NCBI GenBank assembly: GCA_029259595.1
Contig: JAJDEW010000045.1
Coordinates: 62,001-126,000, forward strand
Origin: Planctomycetota bacterium
GTDB taxonomy: Bacteria; Planctomycetota; UBA1135; GCA-002686595
Direction: 5' to 3'
DNA length: 64,000 nt
The position numbers and the translations under genes were made by a program. The notes below the pieces were generated by a model, which had not been told where the DNA came from, did no database searches, and saw only the letters and a program-made list of their open reading frames with translations. Positions 25,604-35,636 of the stretch are shown piece after piece (within the stretch, counting starts at the first letter, position 1; the number at the start of each line of letters is the position of its first letter).

Positions 25604-28600
25604 ATGAAGGCCTTCGGTCCCGCGACGCGCACCTGGTTCGAAGCGAGCTTTCGGACCCCGACGGAGGTGCAGGAACGGGGCTGGCGCGCGATCGCGGCGG
25701 GACACCATGCGCTCCTCGTGGCACCCACGGGTTCGGGCAAGACCTTGGCGGCCTTCCTGCACGAGATCGATCGCATCGCGCATTTGCCCCCGGACGCTCC
25801 GCCTGGCGTGCGCTGCGTCTACGTCTCGCCGCTCAAGGCGCTCGTCGCGGACATCGAGCGCAACCTGCGGGCTCCCCTCGCGGGTATCCACGCCGCCGCG
25901 GCTCGCAGCGGGGAGAAGCTACGGGACGTGCGCGTCGACGTGCGGACCGGGGACACACCCCAGCGCGAGCGCCAGCGCCAAGCGCGCGATCCCGGCGACA
26001 TCCTGGTCACGACGCCCGAGTCCTTGTTCCTCATCCTGGGCTCGCGGCAACGGATGACGCTCGCGTCGGTCACGACGATTCTGGTCGACGAGATTCACGC
26101 CCTCGCCCCGACCAAGCGCGGCGTGCACCTGGCCTTGTCGCTCGAGCGTCTGGCCGAAGCCGCCGACGGCGACCCGCAGCGTATCGGCTTGTCGGCGACC
26201 GTGCGCCCGCTCGAGCGCGTCGCAGCCTTCCTCGGGGGCGAACGCGATGTCCATGTCGTCGACGCCTCTGCTCGGCCGCGGCTCGAACTGTCGATCCGCG
26301 TGCCCGTGCCCGACATGGACCGTGTACCGCACCCGGTGCCGAAGAACGACCTGGGCGAGGTCGCCCGTAAACAGGAAAACGAACGCCAGGTCCTGGCCGA
26401 GCGCAATCCGGGCGATCGAGAACGCGGACTGTGGCCCGCGCTCTACCCGGAGCTACTCGACGCCATCGTGTCGCACCGCTCGACGATCCTGTTCGTGAAC
26501 AGCCGGGGCCTGTGCGAGCGCCTCGTGCAACGCCTGAATGAGCTCGCCGGCGAGGAGCTCGTGCTCGCGCACCATGGAAGCGTGTCGCATGCGAAGCGCG
26601 AAGTGATCGAGGACGCGCTGAAGCGCGGTGACGTGCGGGGGATCGTGGCGACCAGCTCGCTCGAGCTCGGCGTCGACATGGGTGCCGTCGACCAAGTCCT
26701 GCTCGTCGAGTCGCCGGGTTCGGTCGCGCGCGGGCTGCAGCGGGTCGGCCGCGCGGGCCACAGCGTCGGCGAGGTCAGTCGCGGCGTGCTCTTTCCCAAG
26801 TTCAAGGGCGACCTCTTGGAGGGAGCCGTCGTCGCCCAACGCATGCTCGCGGGTGAGATCGAGGCGCTCGAGACCCCCTCGAATTGCCTCGACGTCCTGG
26901 CCCAACAGGTCGTCGCAGTGTGCTGTGAACGACCCCGAAGCCCGGCGGACATCGCAGCCCTCGTCAAGGCCGCGCGTCCGTACCGCGACCTTTCGGTGAA
27001 GTCGCTCGAAGGCGTGCTCGAGATGCTCTCGGGCCGCTACCCGAGCAGCGAGCTGGCCGATCTCCGTCCGCGCCTGCGCTGGGACCGTACGGCCGACCTG
27101 CTGTCTGCGCGACCCGGCGCCGCCATGACGTCGCGCATGAACGCCGGCACGATTCCCGACCGGGGTGCCTTCGGAGTCCATATCGGTGGCGGTGACGGGC
27201 AGGTCGGTCCACGCATCGGCGAACTCGACGAGGAGATGGTGTACGAGACGCGCAACGGCGACACCTTTCTTCTGGGGGCTTCGACCTGGCGCGTCGAAGC
27301 GATCGACTCGAACCGCGTCGTGGTCTCGCCGGCCCCCGGCGAACCCGGGCGCCTCCCGTTCTGGCACGGCGACGGGCCCGGACGTCCGCTCGAGCTCGGA
27401 CGCGCGATCGGCGCGTTCGTTCGCGAGTACGGGAGCGGTACGCGCGAGCAGGTCGCCGAACGCCTGCGCGCAGCCTTGCCCGTCGACGAGTTCGCCGCTC
27501 GCAACCTTGCCGACTACCTGGTCGACCAGCGCGAGCACTGCGGCGTTCTGCCAACCGATCGCGCCATCACCGTCGAACGCTTCCGCGACGAGCTCGGGGA
27601 CTGGCGCGTGTGCATCCTCACTCCCTTCGGGACGCGCGTGCACGGTCCCTGGGCCATGGCGCTCGAGCGTCTGCTGTCTGACCGTTCCGAGATCGAACTC
27701 TCGGTCATGTACTGCGACGACGGCATCGTCATGCGCTTCGCCGACACCGAGGTCTTGCCTGCGGTCGAGGATCTGTTTCCCGACCCCGACGAGCTCGAAG
27801 AGCTCTTGACCGAGCAGCTGGGCTCGTCCTCGCTCTTCGCCTCGCTCTTCCGCGAGAACGCCGTGCGTTCCCTGCTCGTCACCCGCCGACGCCCAGACCA
27901 GCGCAGCCCCCTGTGGGCCCAGCGCCGCAAGGCGCGCGAGCTCTTGGCCGTCGTGAAGCGCTACCCGAGCTTCCCGGTCGTCCTGGAAACCTACCGCCAA
28001 GCGCTCCAGGACGTCTTCGACCTGGAAGGCCTGCGCTGCGTCTTGCGCGCTGTGCGCGAACGGTCGTTGCGTGTCGACGACGTCGAGACTCCGCGCCCCT
28101 CGCCCTTCGCGCGTTCGGTCGTCTTCGCGTATGTCGCCGCCTATCTCTACGACGGCGATTCGCCCGTGGCAGAGCGCAAGGCCCAGGCACTGACGCTCGA
28201 TCGAGAGATGCTGCGCGAGTTGCTCGGCCAAGCCGAGCTGCGCGAACTGCTCGACGGCGCTGTGATCGCCCAGCTCGAGGACGAGCTGGCAGGCCGCGCG
28301 CCGACGCGCCGCGCCCGCGACCGCGACGAACTGGCGGACTTGCTCCGACGCGTCGGCGACCTGACCCGCGAAGAGGCCGAGGCTCGCAGCAGCCCGGGCT
28401 GCGACGTCTCCGCTTGGTTGGACGAGCTCGTAGCGGAACGACGCGCGGCACCGGTGACGATCGCCGGCGAAAAGCGCTGGATCGCGGCGGAGGAAGCGGG
28501 CCTCTACCGCGACGCGCTCGGTTGCCTGCCCCCGCGCGGCCTGCCCAGCGACTTCCTGGAAGCCGGCGACCGCCCGTTCGAGTGCCTCCTGGCCCGCTTC

Positions 28601-30103
28601 GCGCGTACACGCGGCCCGTTCGCGACCCGGGACTTCGCCGCGCGCTATGAGCTCTTGCCCGCGCAAGTCGAGACGCTCCTGCGTGCCCTCGAAGCGCAGG
28701 GCGCCCTCGTCCTCGGTGAGCTCCGGCCCGCTGGTACCGAGCTCGAATGGTGCGACGCGGAGGTTCTGCGACGCATCAAGCGTCGCACGCTCGCGCGCCT
28801 GCGGGACGAAGTCGCTCCGGTCGATGCTCCGACGTTCGCGCGCTTCCTGCAGGCGTGGCAAGGCCTCGCCGCGAGCGGGAACGACGGCGCACGCTTCGCA
28901 CGCAACGCGGGGGAGCGGCTCGAGGAGGTGATCGCCCAGTTGGAGGGACTGCCGCTCGCTTGGAGCGAGCTCGTGCAAAGCCTGTTGCCCGCGCGCGTGC
29001 CGGGCTTTCGCATGGAGGAACTCGATCTCCTCGCGGCCCAAGGTCGCGTCGTCTGGATCGGGCGAGGACCGCTCGGCCTGGCCGATGGCCGCGTAGCGCT
29101 CTATCGCCGGGAGCGGGTCGCGGAGCTGTTCGAGCCCGCTCTTCAGGCCGAACCTCCGGTCGGATTGCATGCGGCGATCCTCGCCCATCTGGCCGAACGG
29201 GGGGCTTCGTTCCTCACCGAGCTCGAGCGCGCGGTGCTCCGTGACGGAGCCTTCGAACGCGTCGAGTTCGAACCGGCTCTGTTCGATCTCGTCTGGTCCG
29301 GGCGAGTGACGAACGACACGTTCGGACCGCTGCAGCTCTTGCTCCGACGATCCCCGGGGGGGGCGCGCGGGCGAGCCGCCGGCCGGCGGAACACCCTCGC
29401 GGGGGGGCGCTGGTCGCTGGTCGCCGAGCTCTGCGCGGGCGACGAAGTCGCGCCGACCGCACGCGTCGTGGCGCGCGCCCAGTCCCTTCTGGAGCGCTAC
29501 GGCGTGGTCAGCCGCGAGGCAGCGCTCGCCGACGAGCTGCCCGGGGGTTGGGGGCCCCTGTATCGCGTGCTCCGGTCGATGGAAGACGCGGGTCGCGTGC
29601 GGCGCGGCTACTTCGTCGAGGGCCTGTCCGGTGCCCAGTTCGCGACGCCGGGTGCCGCCGACCGCCTGCGGGGCGAACGCGAGGAGGCCGGTATCGAGCG
29701 CGCGTCGCGCCTCTGCGCCCTCGCGACGACGGACCCCGCCAACCCCTGGGGCAACCTGCTCGCCTGGCCCGAGCGCAGACCCGCTGCCCCCGCCCCACGC
29801 CGCGTCCGTGGCTCACGCGTCGTCCTGGCCGCCGGCCGACCCGTCCTCTACGCGCCCCCCGGTGGGCGCAAGCTGACGACCTTCGGCCCGGCCGCTGACG
29901 TCGAACGCGCGCTCGCACTCCTGGCCGAAGCACCGCGCGCCCTCGGCCGACGCTGGCTCGTCATCGGTGCGATCGACGGGGTCGACGTCTTCGCCTCGGA
30001 ACACCGCGCGGCCCTCGAGCGCGCCGGCTACGTGCGCGATCTGAAAGGCTTCGCGGCGGATTCGGACGCCGTCCGGCGCGCACGTGAGAGCCGCCGCAGC
30101 TAG
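25604..30103 (+). CDS. lhr: Lhr-family superfamily 2 helicase
   Basis: A 1499-residue full-length Lhr, comparable with the long enterobacterial form. Motif I is APTGSGKTLAAF (residues about 43-54), motif II LVDEIHAL, motif III GLSATVRP and motif VI ELGVDMGAVDQVL to GLQRVGRAGHS. The long C-terminal region (from about residue 850) carries the winged-helix and beta-barrel Lhr extension. Lhr is an ATP-dependent 3'-5' single-strand DNA translocase and RNA:DNA helicase in DNA repair. The nuclease usually paired with short Lhr proteins is absent. A TAGAAT box lies 34 bp upstream. Confidence 0.93.
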   Translation: MKAFGPATRTWFEASFRTPTEVQERGWRAIAAGHHALLVAPTGSGKTLAAFLHEIDRIAHLPPDAPPGVRCVYVSPLKALVADIERNLRAPLAGIHAAAARSGEKLRDVRVDVRTGDTPQRERQRQARDPGDILVTTPESLFLILGSRQRMTLASVTTILVDEIHALAPTKRGVHLALSLERLAEAADGDPQRIGLSATVRPLERVAAFLGGERDVHVVDASARPRLELSIRVPVPDMDRVPHPVPKNDLGEVARKQENERQVLAERNPGDRERGLWPALYPELLDAIVSHRSTILFVNSRGLCERLVQRLNELAGEELVLAHHGSVSHAKREVIEDALKRGDVRGIVATSSLELGVDMGAVDQVLLVESPGSVARGLQRVGRAGHSVGEVSRGVLFPKFKGDLLEGAVVAQRMLAGEIEALETPSNCLDVLAQQVVAVCCERPRSPADIAALVKAARPYRDLSVKSLEGVLEMLSGRYPSSELADLRPRLRWDRTADLLSARPGAAMTSRMNAGTIPDRGAFGVHIGGGDGQVGPRIGELDEEMVYETRNGDTFLLGASTWRVEAIDSNRVVVSPAPGEPGRLPFWHGDGPGRPLELGRAIGAFVREYGSGTREQVAERLRAALPVDEFAARNLADYLVDQREHCGVLPTDRAITVERFRDELGDWRVCILTPFGTRVHGPWAMALERLLSDRSEIELSVMYCDDGIVMRFADTEVLPAVEDLFPDPDELEELLTEQLGSSSLFASLFRENAVRSLLVTRRRPDQRSPLWAQRRKARELLAVVKRYPSFPVVLETYRQALQDVFDLEGLRCVLRAVRERSLRVDDVETPRPSPFARSVVFAYVAAYLYDGDSPVAERKAQALTLDREMLRELLGQAELRELLDGAVIAQLEDELAGRAPTRRARDRDELADLLRRVGDLTREEAEARSSPGCDVSAWLDELVAERRAAPVTIAGEKRWIAAEEAGLYRDALGCLPPRGLPSDFLEAGDRPFECLLARFARTRGPFATRDFAARYELLPAQVETLLRALEAQGALVLGELRPAGTELEWCDAEVLRRIKRRTLARLRDEVAPVDAPTFARFLQAWQGLAASGNDGARFARNAGERLEEVIAQLEGLPLAWSELVQSLLPARVPGFRMEELDLLAAQGRVVWIGRGPLGLADGRVALYRRERVAELFEPALQAEPPVGLHAAILAHLAERGASFLTELERAVLRDGAFERVEFEPALFDLVWSGRVTNDTFGPLQLLLRRSPGGARGRAAGRRNTLAGGRWSLVAELCAGDEVAPTARVVARAQSLLERYGVVSREAALADELPGGWGPLYRVLRSMEDAGRVRRGYFVEGLSGAQFATPGAADRLRGEREEAGIERASRLCALATTDPANPWGNLLAWPERRPAAPAPRRVRGSRVVLAAGRPVLYAPPGGRKLTTFGPAADVERALALLAEAPRALGRRWLVIGAIDGVDVFASEHRAALERAGYVRDLKGFAADSDAVRRARESRRS

Positions 30104-30154
30104 CAGCTTTCCCGAGCTCGTGTGACTGCGCGCGATCTCGTGACGGAACCCCGC

Positions 30155-30160
30155 TAGACT
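30155..30160 (+). promoter_or_regulatory. -10-like TAGACT before the GNAT gene
   Basis: TAGACT is followed by 7 nt and the GTG start at 30168, with no Shine-Dalgarno. The layout is identical to those at 4250 and 4551. Confidence 0.5.
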
Positions 30161-30167
30161 CTTCGGC

Positions 30168-30722
30168 GTGAAGCGCGGGGTGAAGAAGGTCGCGACGCAG
30201 GTGAGTCTGCGCAAGCCCACGGCCCGGGACCGCGACGAGTTGCTCGCCCTGCGACGAGCGAGTCGCGCCTTCCTGCGTCCCTGGGAGCCGCGCTTTGCGG
30301 GCATCGATCCCTGCGGCGACGAGTGGTTCGATGGCTACCTGAAGGGAGCGCGCTCGAAGTCGAACGCGCGCTTTCTCGTTTGCCGCCGCGAGGACGGAGC
30401 GATCGTCGGCGGCGCCAACCTGAGCCAGATCTTCCACGGTCCGCTGTGCAGCGCCTACCTCGGCTACTGGACGGGAGCGCCCTACGTGCGGCTGGGCTAT
30501 GCCACGGCGGGCGTGCAGCTCGTGTTGCGCCGAGCCTTCCGGGAGCTCGGCCTGCACCGCGTCGAGGCCAACATCATCCCGACGAACACGCACTCGATCG
30601 CGGTGGTGCAACGGCTCGGTTTCCGCAAGGAAGGCCTCGCGCGACGCTACCTGAAGATCGCCGGACGCTGGCGGGATCACGAGCGCTGGGCGCTCCTGCG
30701 CGACGACTTCAAGCGTCGCTGA
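30168..30722 (+). CDS. GNAT acetyltransferase, RimJ/RimL-like
   Basis: A 184-residue Gcn5-related acetyltransferase. Motif A/B elements are visible in LGYATAGVQLVLRRAF (acetyl-CoA loop) and LHRVEANIIPTNTHSIAVVQ, then RLGFRKEGLARRY, the usual RimJ-type ending. The target could be the N-terminal residue of a ribosomal protein or another amine. The GTG start is supported by the TAGACT-N7 spacing. Confidence 0.85.
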   Translation: MKRGVKKVATQVSLRKPTARDRDELLALRRASRAFLRPWEPRFAGIDPCGDEWFDGYLKGARSKSNARFLVCRREDGAIVGGANLSQIFHGPLCSAYLGYWTGAPYVRLGYATAGVQLVLRRAFRELGLHRVEANIIPTNTHSIAVVQRLGFRKEGLARRYLKIAGRWRDHERWALLRDDFKRR

Positions 30723-30732
30723 CGAGCGACGC

Positions 30733-32601
30733 TCAGAGCAGGGACGATTCGACCAGCGCCACGAGCTCGGCGAGGTCGGGCTTGCCGAGCACGATCAGCT
30801 CCTGACCATCGAACTCGCCCTGCAGGGCCGTGCGGCCCGCGAACCGATAGGCGTGGATCATTCCCGGACGCGTGGTCGTGGACGGCGGTGCGCTGCCTCC
30901 CGGCCCGCCTGCGCCAGGCCTCGGCGCCACGAGGAAGAACAGAGGATCGATGCCGTCGGTGTAGAGCAACTTCAGCCAGGCCCGCCCGGAGGCCTCGAGG
31001 ACCGTGGACGCAGCGCTCAGGCGATAGCCTTCGGGAAGCTCGCCTCCGATCTGCACGGCATACTCGGTCAAGCCTTCGACGTCTGCGAGCGCGACCGGTG
31101 CCTCGGCGTTGCTCGAAACGTGGAAGACGATGCTCGAGTGGTCGGGAGAGTCGTCGATGAGCTCGCACTCGACGAGCGCGGCCAGCTGGCCTTCGACGTC
31201 GAACTCGGCCGAGCGCAGGACCAGATCGTGTGCCGTCTCGACGGCGACCTCCCAGGCGCGCCCATCCGTCCGCTCGTAGCGGAAGACGCGGCACGCACGT
31301 CCTGCGACGGTCGTCGGGGCGAGCTCCGTGACCGTCTGGGTCGCGCGCAAGGCGGCGCGGTCCCGCACGGCAAAGTCGCGGTAGCGGTACAGGAAGCCCG
31401 CGCGCAACCGCAGCTTGTTCAAGAAGGTCGCGATGTCGGGCGTCACCGCGCTCAGGGCCTGGAAAGGCTCGAGCACGAACTGCCCTGCGCCATCGGAAGC
31501 GACCAGCTCGCGATAGGCGGTGAACCGCGTGGCCTCGGGAGCACTGTAGTCGTACACCTCGACACGCCGGATCATCGAGTACGGCGCCGGGTTCGTCGCG
31601 TTGTCGAAGAAGACCCACTCCGCCGCGAGCGGCCCGTCGTGCGCGCTGGTTGCGCCGGAGCCCGAGCTGTGGGTCGTGGTCTCGTCCGCGGTCGCGGATG
31701 CGCTCGCGCCGGTAGGGGTCGTCCCTTCCCCAGGGACGTCCGCGGGGTTTCCGAGCATCCGTCGTGTCCGCTCGGGCAGTCGGACCTCTTGGCGGCGGGC
31801 TTGCGCCGCGGCGGCCTCGAGCGCCTCTTTCGGAAGGGGAGCGAGTTCGACGGGCTGCAGCACCTCGCGCATGCCCTCCAGGATGGGGTGCAGCTCGGTC
31901 GCGTCGGTTCCGAGCACGACCTGGAAGGAGCGCGCTCGCTCTGCATGGACGGCGCCAGGCAAGAGCGAGCGACCGAAGAACACGAACAAGGTCGCGGCGG
32001 CGATTCCGCCCAGGGCCCAGGCCAAGGACCGTGAATGGGTCCCGCGGAGTTCGCCATCGACGCGACGCGTGAGCGGGACCGGAGCGCGGCGGCGTTCGAG
32101 CTCGTCGACGAAGCGGCGCGATGCCGGTCGCTCGAGCTCTTCGCGAACCAAGCGCTCGAGCACCTCCGGCGCGCGCGGACGCGACAGCCGTCCGAGGGCG
32201 CGCACGAGCGGGGGTCGGGCCGCGGACTCGGTCGCCTGTGCGGCGAGTTCGGCGGCGACGCGCGCGTCCAGAGCTTGGGGTGCGGCGAGTTCGGCGAGCT
32301 CCCAAACGCGTTCGAGAGCCGCACAGTCGGCCGTCTCGAGCGCTTCGACCACGCCCGGCGCTTCCGCGCCGACGGTCGCCGACGTCAGCGCCAGCGACAG
32401 ACGCTCATCGAGCTCGTGCGGAGCGGGCCAGCGGCGCAACGCCCCCAGCACCCCGATGCTCGCTCTCTGCCGGCGGAGCCAGAGCCGACAGGCCGCGCAA
32501 CTCGCCGCATGGCCGTCGGCCCGGTCCTCGAATTCGGCGAACGAGGCGCCGGCGGCGAGAGCTTCCGCGCGGAAGGTGTGGCAGAGTTCGGAGGCGCTCA
32601 T
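30733..32601 (-). CDS. Membrane anti-sigma factor with large RseB-like periplasmic region
   Basis: A 622-residue protein coupled to the ECF sigma gene by ATGA. The N-terminus holds a zinc-finger-like anti-sigma site, HAASCAACRLW (about residues 30-40). A helical linker follows, then one membrane helix AWALGGIAAATLFVFFGRSL (near residue 210) and a Thr/Ser/Gly-rich spacer. A periplasmic beta-rich domain (about 340-590) is comparable in outline to MucB/RseB-type sensors. It should hold the sigma factor inactive and release it on an envelope signal. The exact sensor family is inferred. Confidence 0.75.
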   Translation of the reverse strand: MSASELCHTFRAEALAAGASFAEFEDRADGHAASCAACRLWLRRQRASIGVLGALRRWPAPHELDERLSLALTSATVGAEAPGVVEALETADCAALERVWELAELAAPQALDARVAAELAAQATESAARPPLVRALGRLSRPRAPEVLERLVREELERPASRRFVDELERRRAPVPLTRRVDGELRGTHSRSLAWALGGIAAATLFVFFGRSLLPGAVHAERARSFQVVLGTDATELHPILEGMREVLQPVELAPLPKEALEAAAAQARRQEVRLPERTRRMLGNPADVPGEGTTPTGASASATADETTTHSSGSGATSAHDGPLAAEWVFFDNATNPAPYSMIRRVEVYDYSAPEATRFTAYRELVASDGAGQFVLEPFQALSAVTPDIATFLNKLRLRAGFLYRYRDFAVRDRAALRATQTVTELAPTTVAGRACRVFRYERTDGRAWEVAVETAHDLVLRSAEFDVEGQLAALVECELIDDSPDHSSIVFHVSSNAEAPVALADVEGLTEYAVQIGGELPEGYRLSAASTVLEASGRAWLKLLYTDGIDPLFFLVAPRPGAGGPGGSAPPSTTTRPGMIHAYRFAGRTALQGEFDGQELIVLGKPDLAELVALVESSLL

Positions 32602-33209
32602 TCCAAGAAGTGCTTGTCGATCACGGGCGTGAGCTCGCGATCGAGGGCGTCGTGGGCGCGGGAGAGCCGGGATTTAACCGTGCCGAGGGAGATCCGGAGG
32701 ACCTCGGCAACCTCCTCGTAGGAGAGGCTCTCGCAGTAGCGCAGGACGATGATCTTCTTGAGTTTGGGAGAGAGACGGTTGATCGCGCGCTGGACCTCGT
32801 CCTCGAGCTCGTGGCGCGAAGCGACCGCGCTCGGGAGGTCGGCGCGGTCGTCGGAGAGCTCGAAGCGCGGGGAGCCGGTCCCGGAGTGCGCATCCTGCAA
32901 GGCGTCGAGCGAGGCGAAGCGGCGGGTGCGCGAACGGCGCTTGAGGTCGATGCTGGCGTTGACGGCGATGCGGTAGACCCAGCTCGAGAAGCGCGATTGG
33001 AAGCGGAACTCACGGATCCGGCGGAACAGGATCCCGAAGGTTTCCTGGGCGGCGTCCAGGGCATCCGAGCCGTTCCCCGTCGTGCGGAAGCAGACGTTGT
33101 AGACGCGGTCCTTGTAGCGTTCGTAGAGCTTCTCGAAGGCCCCCTCGAGGGAGATCTTCTCGCTCTTCTGGCACTGCAGGACGAGGTCGGCGTCGGGGTC
33201 CGTATTCAT
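32598..33209 (-). CDS. ECF RNA polymerase sigma factor (first)
   Basis: A 203-residue ECF sigma. Region 2 is visible in LYERYKDRVYNVCFR, AAQETFGILFRRI and FSSWVYRIAVNASIDLKRR. Region 4 is in RLSPKLKKIIVLRYCESLSYEEVAEVLRISLGTVKSRLSRAHDALDR. It starts with an acidic leader and is followed immediately (ATGA) by its anti-sigma. It presumably activates its own operon and envelope genes. Confidence 0.93.
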   Translation of the reverse strand: MNTDPDADLVLQCQKSEKISLEGAFEKLYERYKDRVYNVCFRTTGNGSDALDAAQETFGILFRRIREFRFQSRFSSWVYRIAVNASIDLKRRSRTRRFASLDALQDAHSGTGSPRFELSDDRADLPSAVASRHELEDEVQRAINRLSPKLKKIIVLRYCESLSYEEVAEVLRISLGTVKSRLSRAHDALDRELTPVIDKHFLE

Positions 33210-33431
33210 TGGTAAGCAAGCGCTCGGCCCCTACGACGGGAATAGGGGGGCTGCGGTTCCCCGAAGAGTAGCCGCCTTGAGCCCAAATCGCGTGATTTCC
33301 GGAACGTCGAGGGGGTCGGAACCGCCGTGGGAAAGGATTTCGCGATCCAGGCGGAAATTCAGCGTTCGTAGCACCCGGCCCCGAACGGGGGGCCTGGGGC
33401 CCGAACGCGCCCGCAGCCCGTTCCGGAGGGC

Positions 33432-34334
33432 TCAGCCCCCGATCAGGACACCCGGATCGAGAATCTGGATGGTCGTGCCGACCGACGAGGCACAGTCCGA
33501 CGCCGAGCAGCTGCTGTCCATCGGCTCGCAGCCGGCGGATTCCACCTCTTGCACCGAGGAGGCCCCGTTCGAACCCACCTCGCTGGTTCCCTGCCAGCAG
33601 ACGAGGCCGGCGTTGAAGGACACCGGCAGATCGGGGCCGGACGTCAAGGGCACGTAGATCACACCGCCGGTCTGACCGCCGGGCACCGGTTCGATGCTCA
33701 TCGTGACCCCCGAGAAATCGACGAGGTTCAGGGCGTCGGCGGCGACAGCCCCCCCGATGACGTCACGGGCCGTGGCGTAGAGGTTCAACCCTCCCATGGC
33801 GCGCACGTAGCCGCCGGGGAAGGGTGTCTGGACGACGAACAGGAGCCCTTCGGACGCGTTCAAGATCCCGATGCGGGAGGCTCGCAGAATCGCGCCGGTC
33901 GGAAGCGGTATGAGCCGCCCTTGAAGGACAGCGCCGAAGCGCACGTCGAGGCCGTGCGGATTGCCGCTGCGCAGGAAGATGGTCGAAGTCACCGTGAGGA
34001 CGCCTTCCCCTTGGCAGGCCGCCATTCCGACGTTGATCGGTTCGAAGCCGGGCAGGGAGTCCGGATCGCGGGGGTCGGTCTGACGCGCCACTTCTTCGGC
34101 GTCGCTGATCTGGTCGCCGTCGGTGTCCACCGCGTCGGGGTTCGTACGCAGAATGCGCTCTTGCCGGTCCGACAACCCATCGCGATCGGCATCGAGGACC
34201 ATCGTGCCGGCTGCCAAGAGCCCCTGGGGGCGCGCGAAGTCCGCCGCCCAAAACCCCACACCCACAAGGAGCAGGAGTGCGGGCACCCTGGGGGAATCCA
34301 GCAGGCGACGCTCTTGAGCAGGGGGATTCGTCAT
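33432..34334 (-). CDS. Exported protein with thrombospondin type 3 calcium repeats
   Basis: A 300-residue protein with a hydrophobic segment at residues 17-33 (ALLLLVGVGFWAADFA). Two calcium-binding repeats follow: DADRDGLSDRQE and DTDGDQISDAEE, with a third DPRDPDS-like half. The remaining 200 residues are beta-rich with several Cys near the C-terminus (CEPMDSSCSASDC) and no known catalytic motif. It is probably a secreted or surface structural protein. Confidence 0.7.
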   Translation of the reverse strand: MTNPPAQERRLLDSPRVPALLLLVGVGFWAADFARPQGLLAAGTMVLDADRDGLSDRQERILRTNPDAVDTDGDQISDAEEVARQTDPRDPDSLPGFEPINVGMAACQGEGVLTVTSTIFLRSGNPHGLDVRFGAVLQGRLIPLPTGAILRASRIGILNASEGLLFVVQTPFPGGYVRAMGGLNLYATARDVIGGAVAADALNLVDFSGVTMSIEPVPGGQTGGVIYVPLTSGPDLPVSFNAGLVCWQGTSEVGSNGASSVQEVESAGCEPMDSSCSASDCASSVGTTIQILDPGVLIGG

Positions 34335-34634
34335 GAGGGGGCAAGCGGTGCGGGTTCGACCGGGCACGTGCAGGAGTTCGGGAATCACCGGATTCCGCAC
34401 CCACCATCGTAGGTGTCCGACCGGAATTTGGGAGAGACTCTCTTTCCAGACTTTTTCTTCCTGTAGGGAACCTTTTGCAGAGGCGGCTCTTGGGGCCGCG
34501 CGAGCGCTCGAAAGGCTCCGTTCCGGAGCGGAATTCGGGGGGGTCGGTGGCCCGGACCCGGATCGCTCGGAATCCGTGGACAGCCCCTGACGGCGGCGTC
34601 ATAGTACCCGGCTTCCCACGGAGGGTTCGGATTC
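34335..34634. other. Intergenic region between the TSP3 gene and tRNA-Arg
   Basis: No coding potential is seen. It contains a stem-loop GCTCCG/CGGAGC with a 3-nt loop at 34515-34529 and a T-rich stretch at 34440-34460. It presumably holds the upstream signals of the minus-strand TSP3 gene and of the tRNA. The stem-loop resembles the one at 43935-43953. Confidence 0.5.
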
Positions 34635-34711
34635 GCGCCCGTAGCTCAGCTGGATAGAGCGCTTGCCTCCGGAGCAAGAGGTCACAGGTTCGAATCCTGT
34701 CGGGCGCACCA
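34635..34711 (+). tRNA. tRNA-Arg (CCG)
   Basis: A 77-nt cloverleaf with encoded CCA. The acceptor stem is GCGCCCG/CGGGCGC, the D arm GCTCAGCTGGATAGAGC, the anticodon stem CTTGC/GCAAG enclosing CTCCGGA (anticodon CCG, reading CGG), and the T arm ACAGGTTCGAATCCTGT. Confidence 0.97.
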
Positions 34712-34761
34712 CCGGTGGATTGGCTCCAGAAAGCCCTTCGGAGAGGTCGAAAGCGGCGGTC

Positions 34762-35625
34762 ATGGGCACCATCCATGACATCCTGACCTCGATCGAGAGC
34801 CTCGAACCCTTTCCCCCCGTCGCCGTCCAGATCTTCCAGCTGGCCCTCCTGGACGACGCCTTGCCGAGCCAGTTGGTCGAGATCATCGAGACCGACCCCG
34901 GGGTGACCACCAAGGTGCTGCGGCTCGCGAACTCGGCCGCCTTCGGACCCCGCGTCGAGGTGGCGAGTCTGCACGATGCCGCCAACCGCCTGGGAACGCG
35001 CATCCTGACGAGCATGGTCTGGACCAGCATCGCCCAGGGCTTCTACGCCGGTCTCGGCCAATCGAACCAGGGGTCGAACCGCCAGCTCTGGGAGGAGGTG
35101 GCCACCAACGCGATCGCCTCGCGGATGATCGCTGCAGCCGGAGGCAAGGTCGACCCGCACATGGCCTTCACGCTCGGGCTGGTCCAGAACATCGGGCACC
35201 TGATCCTCGACCGCTTCCTCGTCAGCGAGCGGGAGTCCATCCAGCGCGAGATCGACAACGGCAAGAGCCCGATCAACGCCGAACGGGCGGTCCTCGGCAT
35301 CCATCACGCCGAGCTCGGTGCACGCCTGGCGAAGCGCTGGTCGTTTCCGGCCGTGCTGGTCCAGGCGATCCGCTACCACCACGCGCCCCATCGGGCGGGC
35401 GAGCACAAGACGGCCGCCGCGATCGGCAACGTCGGCGAAGCCTTCGCCGCCGCCGTCCTTTCGCGCAAGGGACCGGATACGCCGACCTACGGCATGGCTT
35501 CGGGTGCGGCCGAGCTCGCGCTCGTGTCACGCGAAGAGTTCCCGGCCCTGCGCGACCTCTTGATCGCCGAGCTGGATCGCTACCGCGACCTCATCGGAGG
35601 CTCGACGGCCTCCGAAGCCGCCTGA
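34762..35625 (+). CDS. HDOD-domain signalling protein
   Basis: A 287-residue protein consisting of one HDOD domain. Family landmarks are PFPPVAVQIFQLA, DPGVTTKVLRLANSAAFG, LGTRILTSMVW, GLVQNIGHLIL, HHAELGARLAKRW and AIRYHHAPH. HDOD proteins lack HD phosphodiesterase metal ligands and act as scaffolds in c-di-GMP or stress signalling. ATG 34762 is chosen because the longer frame would begin inside the tRNA gene. Confidence 0.88.
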   Translation: MGTIHDILTSIESLEPFPPVAVQIFQLALLDDALPSQLVEIIETDPGVTTKVLRLANSAAFGPRVEVASLHDAANRLGTRILTSMVWTSIAQGFYAGLGQSNQGSNRQLWEEVATNAIASRMIAAAGGKVDPHMAFTLGLVQNIGHLILDRFLVSERESIQREIDNGKSPINAERAVLGIHHAELGARLAKRWSFPAVLVQAIRYHHAPHRAGEHKTAAAIGNVGEAFAAAVLSRKGPDTPTYGMASGAAELALVSREEFPALRDLLIAELDRYRDLIGGSTASEAA

Positions 35626-35636
35626 GCGAGCAGGTC

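Noticed and set aside
26453-29188. 911-codon minus-strand open frame opposite lhr
   Set aside because: Antisense shadow of the helicase gene, with low-complexity composition.
30101-30116. TAGCAG at the lhr stop as another hairpin-element end
   Set aside because: Only six bases match; the following bases and the opposite end do not resemble the element.
34663-34761. Upstream extension of the HDOD gene
   Set aside because: It would begin inside the tRNA-Arg gene; ATG 34762 gives the normal domain start.
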